A stretch of 64,000 nucleotides of DNA, taken from Austropuccinia psidii (taxonomy: Eukaryota > Basidiomycota > Pucciniomycetes > Pucciniales > Sphaerophragmiaceae). The position numbers and the translations under genes were made by a program. The stretch is taken from assembly GCA_023105745.1 (NCBI GenBank), contig JALGQZ010000009.1, forward strand, positions 7,972,937 through 8,036,936. Direction: 5' to 3'. The notes below the pieces were generated by a model that worked only from the letters and a program-made list of their open reading frames with translations, searched no databases and was not told the DNA's origin. Shown one piece after another: positions 1-12,185 of this stretch (the stretch's first letter is position 1; each line of letters starts with the position of its first letter).

Positions 1-388
1 GTTCCACATCTATCAAGATGCTCCAGAGAGGAAAGTTCTTTCCATCCAAGATTGGAATATGGTTAGTTTCTTTCTTTTCTGGCATGGTTGTCCACCTTTG
101 TTAATTGAATAATTTTTGAGCAACCGAGACTGTAAATCTGTAAATTTTTTTAGAAAACTAAAGGTGAACAACAATAGGTAATTATCAAACAATTCAGAAA
201 CTACTTTAATGTATTCTGTTTTTTAGAACTATCAGTACTTTAATACAACAGATACAAATAAGACGAAAGTATTTTTAGAAAGGTAAAGTCGACAGAGTAC
301 ACTCTTATCGAATATCAGAGTGTAAATCCTGTTTAGAACTTTTGACTTCTTGAGTGATTTATTAAATAAAGAAATAAATAACCGATGA
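1..388 (+). CDS. possible 3' end of an unrecognised host gene, cut by the window edge
   Basis: Three short open segments join in frame through GT-AG introns: 2-61 (ends ATG before GTTAGT), 227-282 (after a pyrimidine-rich TTCTGTTTTTTAG, ends before GTAAAG) and 337-388 (after CTGTTTAG, ends with TGA). The first segment reads FHIYQDAPERKVLSIQDWNM, which looks like real protein, and the last ends FLSDLLNKEINNR. The introns would be 165 and 54 bases. I recognise no family. The gene would converge on the Egh16-like gene. The pieces are too short for certainty and could be chance. Confidence 0.27.
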
Positions 389-1190
389 TAATGCTCTCTT
401 CTTCACCTGAGCTCCATTTCTTATTGTTTATATATAAAAACATCCCTCTGTAAATGCACGGATACATTACAGTCCATTGTGCTCTTAAACCCTCGCGATG
501 TAATCAATGTGCTCAATTCAGTCAAGTCCGCGGTTCTTATCAGCTCACGGACTGAGACATTTTTCCTTCAACAATAATTTCGAGCCTATTGTTAAACATT
601 TCATTCAAAAGAATCTCAAGTGAAGTTTCCTGAGTCTGTCATATCCTGGGGGATGTTGCACCTGATTTTTGCTGGTGATGTAATTCAGCAGGTGAGCTTG
701 GCATTTTGTTTAAAAAGATTGGTTCTATTTAACATTGACAACGAAAACAAAAATTAAGTTTTTTCAATAAACAGGTAAATCTTCAAATAGCATGACGATG
801 CAAGGTCGTGCGAAAAGCTAGTACAGTAAGCTTTTCAGTCCTCTCAATGAAAGGGAAAGTGGCGAGGTAAGACGAGTCTGCAAGGTTGATACCAAAAAGA
901 ACGAACCAAAAGATTGCTGCATAGGTACTTGATGTCAAAAGTGAATAGTATGGCGATAAATAAGATATGGCCGAGAAAAAAAAGGTGTCTTTGAACTACG
1001 GCTGGCCGGATATCGTGAAACCCACTAGCAGAGCAAGTGTTGCTTGATTGTCTGAAAAGTTTCTCCGAGATAATTTATAGACACTGTTCAGACTTAAGCT
1101 AGTGTTGAAACAAAAAATAACGAACACAACTCGGGCTTGGTGTTATACAATTCGAAATGGCTCGCAAAGGGAATGCAGTAGCATTCCAAG
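389..1190. other. intergenic space between convergent genes
   Basis: This is about 800 bases between the possible plus-strand gene end and the Egh16-like stop codon. It holds no sustained frame and no repeat I can recognise. It should contain both 3' untranslated regions. Confidence 0.4.
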
Positions 1191-2339
1191 TTATCTGTGG
1201 AATTTTGCCTTGTGACGCTTGTAGACCGATCCACTCCTGGCTGATACAAGCAGCTTCTGTTTTTTCATTTTCGCTATCACTTTGCTGACAATCGTGTTAA
1301 TTTCGCTAGTGCTTAAGTCTGCCGAACCTGAAAGCCAAGTACATAAATAACTTTGTGGGGGCTTCCAGAAGACAGATTGACTTACCACTTGATCCAGAAG
1401 GAGAAACTTGACGTATAGGTTGAGCTGAATCACTCAGCTTGACAGCAAAGCAGCCACCAAATCGTTTATTGACGCCTGTTCATAGAAAACGCTGAGTTTT
1501 TCAAATTCATCATTAGTCGATTTGAAAAAATGCTTCTACCTGTTCTGCATCTGACGATACAAGCTGTTTGGGTCCATCCACCGGTGCACCGCGTGCCCCT
1601 GTACGATATAAAATGTTAGACTGATGGAGGGTTTGTATAAAAATAAGGCCAATCAAACACATACTGGGGAAATCCCATGACCACAGTTTCGTTTACTCTG
1701 TTTATGTATTGTAGGCCGTCGTTTCCTGCCTGATTGAGTGTCATTACCATTGGCTTCCACGACGTTGCGGTGGCATCCTTGAATGATTATTTTTTTCTTA
1801 GCTTTTAGTGAAAGCTCAGCAAAGGTAATCAAGCAGCCAACTCACTTCGTTGTATTCACAACTCATAGGACCTCCACCATCGGCGTTGACCTGAAACACC
1901 GTAGCAACAACTGACATGTTGGGGTAGGCAGCAGGCAAGCCAAAACCTTCTGCCTGGCTTAACCAAGATGTAAGGTCTAATTTGCCAAGCTCGGGTGTAC
2001 TTCCACAGGGAGGGTTTGGAGTATTGGTTCCGGTTTGGAAGACCGTGCAATCACCGCCGGCCTATTAAGGGAAATGATCAATATGCAGCAAAGACAAAGA
2101 AACTTATTTTCTTACATCTCCTGGGAGTCCCATACGGCGAGGAAATTTTCCATAAATGTTCTAATTTGAAAAAGAAACGCATAAATGTTTGAGCGCCAGA
2201 TGTGATTAACTGCGGGACTGACTACACCAAAACCGTGCCCATTAACATTATTTGACCCTTGAACCTTAACAAAGCTGGCATGAGCAGAGATTCGCGCTAC
2301 GAGGCACATTGAAAGGAGAGTGATTAAAAGTAAATTCAT
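1191..2339 (-). CDS. Egh16-like secreted protein, seven exons
   Basis: Spliced by eye from seven exons: 2339-2226, 2160-2116, 2061-1846, 1777-1665, 1598-1540, 1475-1386 and 1327-1191. All junctions are GT-AG, introns are 54-68 bases and the frame holds throughout. The CDS is 774 bases (257 residues) ending TAA. The start is the ATG opening a signal peptide (MNLLLITLLSMCLVARISA), followed by HASFVKVQGSNNVNGHGFG. Exon 3 carries VFQVNADGGGPMSCEYNE and exon 5 carries RCTGGWTQTACIVRCRT, both resembling conserved blocks of the fungal Egh16/GAS family (Egh16-like virulence factor, formerly DUF3129), whose members are secreted and often expressed at appressorium stage. The mature part has seven cysteines and a basic tail. 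It is the only well-supported host gene here and has ordinary CpG content. The exon model is confident; function is family-level inference. Confidence 0.85.
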
Positions 2340-3540
2340 GATAGAACAAAGATGGTTGAGGGTAGGTATTCGACAAATGACAGACAAGTCTGAAATACCA
2401 GAGTGTGGTTGAAGAGGAACAAATAGGCAGTTTAAAAAGAGGGGGAGCAGGGGTCTGTAGAACCTCGCCTAAGAAAAGAGTAGATATACAGTACAACTAT
2501 TTTTCGGCCTTGATTGAACCCAGGGGGGAAATGCTAAAAAAAAGGAAGGAAGTTAGGCTTGTGAGGCATATGGGTGTGAAGAAATGGATGAAATTTGCTT
2601 CTCAAATTAACAAATGGCGATGAGCAAAAAGCGAAGAAAATCTTTATACTGTAGTTTGTTTAGGTGATAGCATATCTCTCAAGAGAGGTTGCTTTTTTCT
2701 ACATCAACTGAGGAAAATGTAATTCAATGGCGTCGGAGGCATGGTACTTGGACCTATGATTCAAACTAGCTAAGCATTGTCTTAGTCCGAATATCATCAC
2801 TGACATTAGGCAAAACCCAGTCAGACGCATGGGACTAAAATAGCACTTAAGGGCATTGAGGTGGCCAAAGCAGTCTCGAGTTGAGCTTTTGAAATGACGC
2901 TCAGTTCTTCCTGGGGAAAATAAGACCACCGCGTAAAGACGACGTCATTCCAGGTTGGACCAGCTTATGAAGCACATGCGGATAGCAAATGGCCAGAATG
3001 GACCACTTGCAATTACTAGCCAGTCCAGACAAGCGACTGTATCAGTTGGGAGGCTTCATTTTTTGGAGAACTGACGGCAACTGGCTCAGCCAGTGCTCAT
3101 CCACCGTCAGTTTGACTGAGTGACTTGATCATTATAAATCTTTTAAGGCCATTTATCTCCAAACTCATGGGGTTTTTCAGCCAGACGCTGTGGCCTTCTC
3201 CTGACAGCTTGGTGCTATTCAAAGTGTGCTAGTGCACGAATTTTACCATTGAATCTGTCGTAGGTTCAAATATGACTTCCATTTCACTAGCATTTTTCCA
3301 AATAAGTTATTATCGAAAGGCTTTAGGTATTTCAAGCTGCAAACTGGAAATTGGAATTTGTGACAAACTATCAAAAGCACGAAAATATTTTGGTACCATG
3401 ATGGTGAAGTAGAGCCTCAGCGAGTGGGGGAGGAAAAGCAACCCACAGACATCGAGCGTAACGATGCACAGAAATCCACCAATTGACTTCACATCTTAAC
3501 TGCTATCACAAAGGCATGTCAATTAAATTGTACAGGACAT
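2340..3540. other. upstream region of the Egh16-like gene; no gene recognised
   Basis: Mixed-composition unique sequence with several CpGs. Only short frames are present and none resembles a family. It should include the promoter of the minus-strand Egh16-like gene. Near 3540 the sequence changes to A/T-rich, homopolymer-laden DNA, marking the edge of the transposon-filled part. Confidence 0.4.
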
Positions 3541-3839
3541 CCGATAGCCATTAAAATTGTTTCTCAAAAAAAGGCCACTTGATTTGTTTTTCATGAAAAG
3601 GTCATTTTTACCAAAATGTTTTATCAAAAAAAGACCTTTTTGGAAAAAAAAGCTGTTTTCAAAAAAAATCATGTTTCTAAAAAATCGAATTATTATTTTT
3701 TAATAAAGTTCTTTTGTAAAAATTGAAATTTTCTATTGTGATTTTTTTTCTGGTAGACAAGGGTTTTTCTTGAGGAAAAAGGTTTCTGGTCAAAAGATAC
3801 CTGTTTGTTTTCTAAAATTCTCTGATATACCGTAGTGAA

Positions 3840-4846
3840 TTATTTTGTCAAATGAGACCTTATTAATCCCCAATTTGTTTAATGTATATATTTGGTCTGG
3901 GTTCATTGATTCCACAGTTGTAACAATAGAAAAACCTCTGAAGATAACTTCACAAGGGGTAAAAATTACAAAGTGGCAAGTTTTTCTATAATGTAATGGT
4001 GAATTCCTTCATCAAATGGGAAATCAATACTTGGTTTTTTAAGAATATTCATTGATGAATTCCGTAAATATAACAATGGAAAAAGAAAAAGAACAATGAA
4101 GATACAGCCAAAATGGCAAAAATTGAGGAAAAATGAAATTTATTCATGAAAAGCTGATGCATTCAGTAATCAAATGGTACAGTAATGATTTTTGAGTATT
4201 TAAAGTTATCTATGCACTTTTTATGCATTAATTACACACAGGCTAAAAATGGAAAAACACACCTAAATATTGAGAATGCTGAAAAAAAGGGCTAGTTCTT
4301 CTGGAAACTGCCATATTTTATGCTGAGAAAGTGGACACTTTATTGATTTATTCATACCTGATAGCTTTCAAATTAATGAAAAAAATATATCCATTGTTCA
4401 TTTATTAAAGGCACAATGTTAACAGCGGAAAAGAAGACAAAACCACTAGAAATAAAGTCAAAGGGGGTAAAATCAATGCAATTTTTCATATTTTTTCTAT
4501 ACAGACTGATTCATTAATAAATTTAAGGTAACATAATTAGCACAAAATCCCTCAAGATTAATTCTTAAGAACTTATGAATCAATTAGAAAAGGGGAAAAA
4601 TTAGTGCAAATTTTCACAATTGTTAATGAAAGACTCACCATGAAGAAAATACTACTCGTGCCAGTGGGGGTAGCAGGTCCAACCAAGGTCCAACCTGATT
4701 TTAACCTGAGTTTCAACCTTGGTTCTAACCTTGAAATTATTTTTCAGAGAATTTCAGCCACACCTTTGGTTATTCAGAATTTTACTCAATTAAGATAGAG
4801 GATTATTAATTTTCCATGATTTTTATTTGTTTCCTCATACATTACA
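3840..4846. repeat. diverged satellite-like array, about 150-175 bp period (left part)
   Basis: A loosely repeated module recurs: a core like AACAATGGAAAAA at about 3920, 4070, 4243 and 4420, followed by AAAATGG and ATATTTT blocks and a TCATTNATNNATT segment. The same module continues right of the gypsy insertion at about 15620-16350, for example TATTGAGAAT near 4267 and 15975. Copies are heavily diverged; the period is by eye. It appears to be what the intact gypsy jumped into. Confidence 0.3.
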
Positions 4847-4851
4847 TATAC
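4847..4851. repeat. target site duplication TATAC, left copy
   Basis: TATAC directly abuts the outer end of the left LTR and matches 14553-14557 exactly. Five bases is the usual Ty3/gypsy duplication length. Confidence 0.9.
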
Positions 4852-6291
4852 TGTCAGGCTGAGTCTATGATAAGAGTAATAAAGTGTATTTACAACTTTT
4901 AACTATGACTGTGACACGGTATATAAAGGTTAAAAAGGTTTTATATGAGTTGAAGATGGTTTTAATTTAATAATAAAAGGGCTTTACTATAGTGGATATA
5001 GTGGTGGTGAGCGCTGTTGAAAGCCCTGGGTGCAGCTTTACCTGTTGGGTTACAATAATAAAGACTACAATTATTAAGATTATAATAATACCTGATTATT
5101 ACCCAAGAGTAAAACTGTTTTTGACAGTTTACTACGTAGGGTATTCAAGAGCAGGATGAGGAAAGGTCTTTGGCTGTGAAAAGCCCTCCTTTTATCCTGA
5201 AATTGGGGTGGAAAGGCTGCTAGACCTTTCCACGTAGAGGAAGTGAAGATTTTTCACTCTCTAGGACAGGCTTGTGGTTTGCAAACAGCCTGTATACCCT
5301 GTATTGGGCTCAGATGTGGTTTTGAAACCACATCTGGGCAGTTTTCACCAATACAGGGTGAAAATTTTCATCTGGGGACCTCACAGCCTGATTCTGACGT
5401 GTATGACGCGTAGAATGCTGTACAGAAGCTGTATGGGACCCCAGTATTGACTGACATATGAGGTATTGAAGTAAAAACATGCTTCTTCGTCTATTTGACA
5501 CCTCACATTCATGGTTATGGGGTGTTATCCCATGGTAAGGCTGTATATGACAGCTGGTGGGATTTTGACCTTAAAATGGTCATAACTCTGTCAGTTTTTG
5601 AGATATCAAGCTCAAAGTTGGTTCATTGAATAGCTCTATATGAGCTCTACACAATGGTACCCAACTTGACATGGTTATCATTAAATATGACAAAGTTATC
5701 CCATGTAGAAGTATTTTTGTACATTGGCGTGGTTTGGGCAAAAAGCTGTATTAAGCTTGTTTGGCCAATAACTTCTGTTGTAGTTGAGTTATGGGGAAAT
5801 GGATGGCACCATCAGATAGCCCTGATTGTGCTCTTTCCAAAAAGACCCCACTTTAAGTATCTCACACTAAAACTGTAAAAGTTAGATGAGAGGTGAATGT
5901 TTTGTTCACCCTTATTTGGTCTGAATTTGACCATAACTCAAGTAATACTGGTGCTAGCTCAGTTTGGCTGGTACCATTGGATAGCCCTGGCTTAGAGCTT
6001 CATTTTGAATACCCATTTGATGGGGTTAAGCCTCTCCTTCTAGATTTTAGATGAGAGGTGAAAATTAAGGTTTATGCTCAGCAATGACTTTGAGCAGGAA
6101 TAACTTTGTTATTTCTTGTCCTATGGTGATGGGACTTGTATTTTCAGAAAGAGGTGTGTTTCCTCTTTCTTTTGATACCTTTTGAGCTAATTTGGCTCAG
6201 CTCCATGTTTTGGTGATATCTTGGCTATACCATTGATTTATGGTGTATTGGCTGTCATGCTTGTGCTCTGGTTTTGAGTCACAGGCTGACA
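4852..6291 (-). repeat. 3' LTR of the intact gypsy
   Basis: Left copy, 1440 bp, with TGTCAGGCTG/CAGGCTGACA ends. It matches 13113-14552 with about seven substitutions. It contains short inverted segments, such as GGTTTTGAAACC near 5313-5326. Its CpGs lie in the first 880 bases; none occurs after 5729. Confidence 0.96.
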
Positions 6292-6303
6292 TACCCTCCC
6301 TCT
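6292..6303 (-). other. polypurine tract
   Basis: On the minus strand the sequence next to the 3' LTR reads AGAGGGAGGGTA, the expected plus-strand DNA primer. A similar AGGCTGAAATAGCCTCCCTCC junction survives in the decayed relative near 20107-20127. Confidence 0.8.
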
Positions 6304-6315
6304 AAAAAAGGCTCA

Positions 6316-9300
6316 TCATTGATGAGACTGTTCAGTCCTCCTAGAGGCTCTGAATCTCCTTAAATGAAGGTTCCCATCTGGTATGGCATCCTCTGCCAAC
6401 CATTTGTCTTTATCAGCTGTCTGGTTTTTGAATCTGACTAGGTATTGTCTTTGATCCTTCCCATTAAGTCTGATTTTTCTGGCCCTGATGATTTTACTCA
6501 CAGGTCCAGGAGAGTCTTCTACTTCCACTATTTCTGGTGGAGTGATGTTCTTCTTCCTGGAGGGGAATTTTTCCTCCTCTGTTTGGAAGTATGGCTTGAC
6601 CAGGCTCACTGGAAAGACTGGGTGTTTCCTAGAAAACTCCTCAGTGAGCTTGACCTCTACTGCATTTTTCCCTATCAACTTAATGATAGTGAAGGGCCCT
6701 ACAAATGAGTCTCTCATTTTCTTAGGTCCTTTGAGATTGTTGAAGTTCAGTGTAGACACTAACACCTGGTCCCCTTCCTTGAAGTCAGGTTCCATATGTG
6801 ATTTGTCCCACCTCTGCTTGTTATACTCTTTGGCCTCAGCTATGCATTTGGCTGCAGTATCACAGGCTGTCTTCCACATATCATGGAAATCTTTGGCTGT
6901 GGGGTGGATGGTCAGAAGATTTCTCTTCAAGTGATCCACAGGTAACAGGGGATTCCACCCTTTCTCTACCAGTGCAGGTGATTTTCCTGTGGTAGAGTGC
7001 TGGCTTGTGTTATAAGCCAGCTGGACTGCTGGTAAGAGGGTAACCCAATCATGGGTGTATCCCTCATGGTCCTTGTATTCCATGCCATAGGCACAGAACC
7101 TCCTGAGAATGTCCTCCATTGTTTGGATCATTCTCTCAGCCAGGCCATCTGTTTGGGGATGGTAAGCTGTGGAAAAAGCAAGTTTGGTGCCAAGCATGTC
7201 ATATAAGTTGGTCCAAAATTCAGATGTGAATTTTGGGTCCCTGTCACTAATTATGATCTTGGGGATTCCACAGGTGGATATGATGTTATTCCAAAATAAC
7301 AGAGCAGTGTCCATGGCTGTGTCCTCTTTATGGCATGGTAGACATCTCATGCTTTTGCTGAACCTATCAACTATGATTAAGCAGGCATTGTAGTTTTCTT
7401 TGCCTCCTGGGACAAGTCCTGTGACCCAGTCCATGTTAATGGTTTCCCATGGGTGCTTGGGATCTTCTATGTGTTGAACTAACCCATATTTCTTCCCATG
7501 TTTTCTATTTGCCTTTTGGCATCTTTCACAAGTGTTGGTGTATTCACTCAACTCTTGTTCCCACTTGGGCCACCAAGCTGTGCTTGCTACCCTCTCTTTG
7601 GTCCTGTCTTCACTCATGTGTCCCATATAGGGGCAGTCATGGAATTCCTGCAGGATTAGAGAGATGTGGTCTCTGTCTATCACTGTGAGTGCACTGGTGT
7701 GCTTTTCTCTGTGATAAATCAGGCCATCTATAAGGAAGAATTTATTGTCCTTATAGGCCCTCAACCAGGGTTCCTCCAGCTGGGTTTCCAGTTCTGGGCT
7801 CCTGTATTTTTGTTGAAGGAGTTGGAGTAATATTCTACACTGTTTGTGCTTAGCATAAGATTTCAGGACTGCATTGAAAAATTCATTGTGCAGTTCTGAG
7901 GAACTTATTCCCAGTATGGGAGTTTCTGTCCCTTCTGAATCAGTGTTTCCACTGTCAAGGGTACCACTCTCTGGTGCCCATTCAGAGAATCTGAAGTTCT
8001 TTTTCCTATTGATCTCCATAAAATGGATAGGAATTTTGGCAGCAACTTCAGGGTCATAAGCTGGATTGCTTTTGACATTGTCCAGTGGCCATCTGCTAAG
8101 GCCATCTGCATTGGTATGGCTTTTGCCTTCCTTGTATATGATGGTCATGTTCCCTCTATACTCCTGGATGGCTATTTGCCATCTCAGCATATGTCTATTA
8201 GTAGTCTTCATGTTTAGTAAAGACTTCAAGGCTGTGCAGTCTGTGTAGACTTCAAAGACTGCACCCTCCAAATAGTAATTGAGTTTTTCTAGAGCCCAGA
8301 CTAGACATAGACATTCTGTCTGGGTGGCCCCATACCTGGCTTCTGAATCTTTCAGCTGCCTGGAGATGTAACATATTACACCTTCTCTTGGTTCACCATC
8401 CACAATTTGTCTTTGGTGAAGGGCTGCTCCTAAGCCTTGGCTGCATGCTGCATCTATGTATAACTTGAATGGTAGTTCAAAGTCAGGCAAGATGAGCACA
8501 GGTGCATTTGTGAGTTCATATTTGATCCTCTCATATGCATCCCTCCTTTCCTTGGTTATTTCAAAAACTACATCCTTTGAGCATAACTTGTATAAGCTAC
8601 TAGTTATGTGGGCAAAGTTTTTGATGTGGTTTCTATAGTAGCTAGCAAACCCAAGGAAAGATTGCATTTCTTTAATGTTCTTTGGTACTGGCTTTTGCAG
8701 TACTGCTGCTACTTTGTTCTGGTCAATTGCCAGACTAAGGCCTGAGACTTTGTGTCCTAGAGCTAGTAGCTCCTGTTGGCCAAAATTACACTTTTTAAGT
8801 GAAATTTTTAGATTGATGGGTGTACATTTACTTAGCACTCTGTCTATGTATTGTACATGATCTTCCCATGTCTCTGAGTATATAATGATATCATCAATAT
8901 ATACTACCATCCAGCCTTCCATTATTTCTTCCTGAAATATGGTGTCCATCATCCTTTGGAAGTGGGCTGGTGCATTTTTGATGCCAAATGGCATCCTGGT
9001 GTACTCATATATGCCCATATGGCATATTATTCTGAGCAACTTCATGGAGTTTGGTTTAACTCCATTTTGGTGGAAACCTTTCATACAATCCATCTTGGTT
9101 ATGTATTTGGCTTTAGCCAGTTTATCCAAGGCATGAGGTATCCTTGGTATAGGGTACCTGTCTGCTTTTGTGTAGTTATTCAGGGCTCTGAAGTCTCCAC
9201 ACAATCTAGACTTGCCATCATGCCAGGTGATTAGGACAGGGGTGGTAATTTCCACTATTTCATTATGTCCAATCTTCCTAATGACATCCATGTCCAGGAG

Positions 9301-12171
9301 TTCATTGATATGTTTCTCAATCTCTTTCCTGGTCTCCAGACTTGCTGGGTAAGGAGGTCTCCTTAACATGGGTGGATAAGGCCTTTCCACATCCAGATAT
9401 AGTTCTATATCATGGCCTTTGATCTTGCCTAATGGTTCTTCACCAATGGCAAATGCTGGTCTATTTTTCCTCAGCATCTTCAGTAAACTTAACTTTTGTT
9501 TACTGGTGAGGGTAGTGCTAAACTGTCCCTCTCTGAATTCTTTCAGAAGTTCTTCCAGTGGGTCCTGAGAAGATATCTGGTATATATCAAGAGAAAATTT
9601 CTTTTCCTTGTTAGTACCAATGGTAATATGCCTATTTTTACTATTGTAAATATCTATGCCATACATCCTCTGGTAATCTGTCCCCAGTAAAAACCCTTGG
9701 ATGTGGGCATCTTCAAGCACTACAAACTCTGGGTTGAGTCTGATATTACCTTTTCTGTGGGGTATAATTATCTCTTTGATAATTGTCCCAATAGAGGTCA
9801 TCTTTCCAGATGCACTGTTAAAGTTCTTTGCCCTGGTGGGTAAGAGTTCTTTTTCCCAGTTTGGGAAGTGTTTATCCAGATAATTTCTGGCCACTATGGA
9901 GCAGTGTGCTCCACTGTCAATGATCAGTGGGTGCTGAGCATTGTCAATACATACAGTCATTTTTGTGGCTGTTCCATGTATATATGCCATTCCTTTGGTT
10001 GGTGTAACCAGGAATGTTTGTGCATTTTGTGTATGTCTACACAAATTTTTGTTGGTAGTGTCTTGTGGCATGCCTGCTTCCAACTGTATATCCTGGATTT
10101 CTAGTGGGGTTTCCTCTTGGTATTCCACTAGAAATTCCTCTCTTGGGTCTTGATCCTCATCAGATGGTTCTCTGATGGCATCACCCATAGAGTCTGATTC
10201 AGATTCCTCTGTTGGAGGTTCTTCCTCAGGGACTTTCTCTATGGCATAGACTTTTTTCTTTGCCTTTGGACAGTTGTTAGCATAGTGGTCTGTTGAACCA
10301 CAATTGTGACAAGAATTCTTCTTCTTTGCCACTTCTGCCACTTTTTCTCTGGGTTTGTCTTTAAACTCCACCCTGAAAGGTTGTTTCTCTTTGAAACTAC
10401 TGCTTCTATATGGGGTGAATTTCCCTATATTAGTCCTTTTCCTTATGTCTTGTAAGGTATTGGCTATATCATCTAGAGTGCAATTTTGGTTGCATCTGCA
10501 CTTTACTGCATGCTCTAGTTCTCCTGGCAGTTGTGTCAGGAGTTTGTGATTCCTCATTTGGATGTTCATCTGAGGATCAATGGCTTTAAGTCTTTTAGAC
10601 TGTCTAAGACACCACTCATATGGATCTTTGTCCACAGAGTATTTGTCATTCTCAAATGACATGGTCTTTTGCCATATCCAAGTTCCATTACTGTACTTTT
10701 GGATTATTTGACTCTTCCACCATGGCCAATTTCTTCTGCCATGGATTTCTTTCATTTCAGTGTACCATATACTTGCATGACCTTTAAATGCAGTATTCAG
10801 TCTAGCAGTAATCCAGTAATCTGGTATGCTTGGTACATCAATGAAGAGTCCATCAATATAATCTATGAGTTCCATATGATCATATTCTCCTGATCCAGAG
10901 AATTTGGGCCAGTTTGAGGCCTCAGGAAGCTGTTTCAAGGCTTCCTTCTCTGAATAAGACATGCCATCTCCATCCTGGTATTGTGATGGAGATCTTGCCT
11001 TATTCAACAACATGGCATCTGGTTTGATGTCATCTGGTTGATATGGATTCTCCATAGCTTGGCCTTGTGGTTGGGGCTTTAAGCTATGGTAGGCATCAAA
11101 CAATTTGTTGATGTCTTTGTTCAGACACTCCCTGTCCCTGCTACTATGGTGTTGTTCTTCAGAGACTTGATTCAGTCTCTTGTTGGTTTCTTCAGAGGCT
11201 TTGCTCAGTTGAGCATATCCTTCCTGAAGGTTTTTAACTATCTGCTCCAATGAGGCTTGAGTTTTTCTCATCCTTTCTTGGGCAGCTGCAAATTCTGTAG
11301 CCTGCTTTGCAGATTGCTCAGCATATTGGGACATTTGTAACCACAGTGTGTCACTGTTGATGTTACTCTCAGATGTGATAATGTTATTTTCAGTCTGAGT
11401 GGGGGTAATGTTTCTATTACTAGGACTACTGATTCTAGAGTGGTTTACAACTACTTCTGGTTCTTGTGTACTTCTTTTACCAAATCTAACAGCTTCTGGA
11501 TCATGGGGTCTGACTCCTTCCTCCTCTGGTTGAAGGAGGCTTTGTTTTTGCCCTTGTTGCCTTGTCTTCTCCTGGAAACTTCCTGGAATTGTGAAGAATG
11601 GTGACTCTTGGCCACTGATCTGCTGGTTTCTGAATGGTGTGAAGCCACTGGAGAGCTGATTTGGCATGCTCCTTGTGAACCTGAAGGAATCTGAGTAGGC
11701 CCTGTCTGGGTTAACTGTTCTTCTATAGCTTGGATAGTGGCTTGATTCTCCCTTATCCTCTGTGCCCTTGCCTCCAGGAGTCTGTGCTGCCTGGTAGGAT
11801 TCCAACCCTTGGTGATTACCATAAGGTCTTTGAAGTCTATCTCTTTGAGACAGATCTTCTGGCAACTTGATCCCAGTTCTGCCCAGTGAGTTGCTAGGTT
11901 GAACCTCTTGTTGTCCATACTCCATTGAAACAAATCTTTGAGGAGTTGGTGGATTTGAAGAACTTGATCCATATCTTTCCAGTCCTCTGGTTTGAGGTTT
12001 CTGTTGAATTGGAGTGTGAATGGCAAGGTTGATATTATCTCCCTCATTGTTTTGCCATCCACCACTGTGTCCAATGTGTCTTCTTTCAGGTCTTCTGGTT
12101 CTAGACATTCCTGCTCTATCCTCTGGCTGGTTCCTTTGGAAGCCAAGGTCTCTGAGGTATGCAGGGGACAT
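6316..12171 (-). CDS. Gag-Pol polyprotein of Ty3/gypsy chromovirus
   Basis: One open frame of 1951 residues encodes the retrotransposon proteins. Order by residue: low-complexity N terminus (1-300), coiled coil (about 300-380), Gag core (about 420-600, including [20 protein letters not shown]), CCHC zinc knuckle C621-C624-H629-C634, aspartic protease DSGA at 752-755, reverse transcriptase with YIDD at 1091-1094, RNase H beginning [11 protein letters not shown] (D1240), integrase HHCC region (about 1505-1550), integrase triad D1581, D1643, E1679 (exact DD35E spacing), and a C-terminal chromodomain (about 1900-1945). The chromodomain places it among chromoviruses, which target marked chromatin. 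No stop or frameshift interrupts it. All arginine codons must be AGA or AGG because the region has no CpG. The first 240 residues overlap another open frame on the same strand, so the true N terminus is uncertain. Confidence 0.95.
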   Translation of the reverse strand: MSPAYLRDLGFQRNQPEDRAGMSRTRRPERRHIGHSGGWQNNEGDNINLAIHTPIQQKPQTRGLERYGSSSSNPPTPQRFVSMEYGQQEVQPSNSLGRTGIKLPEDLSQRDRLQRPYGNHQGLESYQAAQTPGGKGTEDKGESSHYPSYRRTVNPDRAYSDSFRFTRSMPNQLSSGFTPFRNQQISGQESPFFTIPGSFQEKTRQQGQKQSLLQPEEEGVRPHDPEAVRFGKRSTQEPEVVVNHSRISSPSNRNITPTQTENNIITSESNINSDTLWLQMSQYAEQSAKQATEFAAAQERMRKTQASLEQIVKNLQEGYAQLSKASEETNKRLNQVSEEQHHSSRDRECLNKDINKLFDAYHSLKPQPQGQAMENPYQPDDIKPDAMLLNKARSPSQYQDGDGMSYSEKEALKQLPEASNWPKFSGSGEYDHMELIDYIDGLFIDVPSIPDYWITARLNTAFKGHASIWYTEMKEIHGRRNWPWWKSQIIQKYSNGTWIWQKTMSFENDKYSVDKDPYEWCLRQSKRLKAIDPQMNIQMRNHKLLTQLPGELEHAVKCRCNQNCTLDDIANTLQDIRKRTNIGKFTPYRSSSFKEKQPFRVEFKDKPREKVAEVAKKKNSCHNCGSTDHYANNCPKAKKKVYAIEKVPEEEPPTEESESDSMGDAIREPSDEDQDPREEFLVEYQEETPLEIQDIQLEAGMPQDTTNKNLCRHTQNAQTFLVTPTKGMAYIHGTATKMTVCIDNAQHPLIIDSGAHCSIVARNYLDKHFPNWEKELLPTRAKNFNSASGKMTSIGTIIKEIIIPHRKGNIRLNPEFVVLEDAHIQGFLLGTDYQRMYGIDIYNSKNRHITIGTNKEKKFSLDIYQISSQDPLEELLKEFREGQFSTTLTSKQKLSLLKMLRKNRPAFAIGEEPLGKIKGHDIELYLDVERPYPPMLRRPPYPASLETRKEIEKHINELLDMDVIRKIGHNEIVEITTPVLITWHDGKSRLCGDFRALNNYTKADRYPIPRIPHALDKLAKAKYITKMDCMKGFHQNGVKPNSMKLLRIICHMGIYEYTRMPFGIKNAPAHFQRMMDTIFQEEIMEGWMVVYIDDIIIYSETWEDHVQYIDRVLSKCTPINLKISLKKCNFGQQELLALGHKVSGLSLAIDQNKVAAVLQKPVPKNIKEMQSFLGFASYYRNHIKNFAHITSSLYKLCSKDVVFEITKERRDAYERIKYELTNAPVLILPDFELPFKLYIDAACSQGLGAALHQRQIVDGEPREGVICYISRQLKDSEARYGATQTECLCLVWALEKLNYYLEGAVFEVYTDCTALKSLLNMKTTNRHMLRWQIAIQEYRGNMTIIYKEGKSHTNADGLSRWPLDNVKSNPAYDPEVAAKIPIHFMEINRKKNFRFSEWAPESGTLDSGNTDSEGTETPILGISSSELHNEFFNAVLKSYAKHKQCRILLQLLQQKYRSPELETQLEEPWLRAYKDNKFFLIDGLIYHREKHTSALTVIDRDHISLILQEFHDCPYMGHMSEDRTKERVASTAWWPKWEQELSEYTNTCERCQKANRKHGKKYGLVQHIEDPKHPWETINMDWVTGLVPGGKENYNACLIIVDRFSKSMRCLPCHKEDTAMDTALLFWNNIISTCGIPKIIISDRDPKFTSEFWTNLYDMLGTKLAFSTAYHPQTDGLAERMIQTMEDILRRFCAYGMEYKDHEGYTHDWVTLLPAVQLAYNTSQHSTTGKSPALVEKGWNPLLPVDHLKRNLLTIHPTAKDFHDMWKTACDTAAKCIAEAKEYNKQRWDKSHMEPDFKEGDQVLVSTLNFNNLKGPKKMRDSFVGPFTIIKLIGKNAVEVKLTEEFSRKHPVFPVSLVKPYFQTEEEKFPSRKKNITPPEIVEVEDSPGPVSKIIRARKIRLNGKDQRQYLVRFKNQTADKDKWLAEDAIPDGNLHLRRFRASRRTEQSHQ

Positions 12172-12185
12172 ATCAGTGTTTGCAA
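11451..12185 (-). CDS. overlapping same-strand ORF across the gag start, 244 residues
   Basis: This frame starts 14 bases upstream of the Gag-Pol ATG and overlaps it for about 720 bases. It reads like a structured protein: helical stretches such as [21 protein letters not shown] and a charged helix [20 protein letters not shown] near residue 150, then a basic tail ending [18 protein letters not shown]. The overlapping Gag-Pol N terminus is Ser/Gln/Pro-rich and looks disordered. I recall similar sequences annotated in rust genomes in both frames, but that may reflect automatic annotation. It may be the real start of Gag, reaching Pol by frameshifting, or a dual-coded accessory protein. Family unknown. 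Confidence 0.4.
   Translation of the reverse strand: MQTLICPLHTSETLASKGTSQRIEQECLEPEDLKEDTLDTVVDGKTMREIISTLPFTLQFNRNLKPEDWKDMDQVLQIHQLLKDLFQWSMDNKRFNLATHWAELGSSCQKICLKEIDFKDLMVITKGWNPTRQHRLLEARAQRIRENQATIQAIEEQLTQTGPTQIPSGSQGACQISSPVASHHSETSRSVAKSHHSSQFQEVSRRRQGNKGKNKASFNQRRKESDPMIQKLLDLVKEVHKNQK

Noticed and set aside
2112..2387. 91-codon ORF as a complete gene
   Set aside because: It is exon 1 of the Egh16-like gene read through introns 1 and 2; splicing extends the family similarity.
5310..5501. 63-codon minus-strand ORF, identical in both gypsy LTRs (also 13571-13762)
   Set aside because: LTR sequence is duplicated by reverse transcription; no sign of a protein family.
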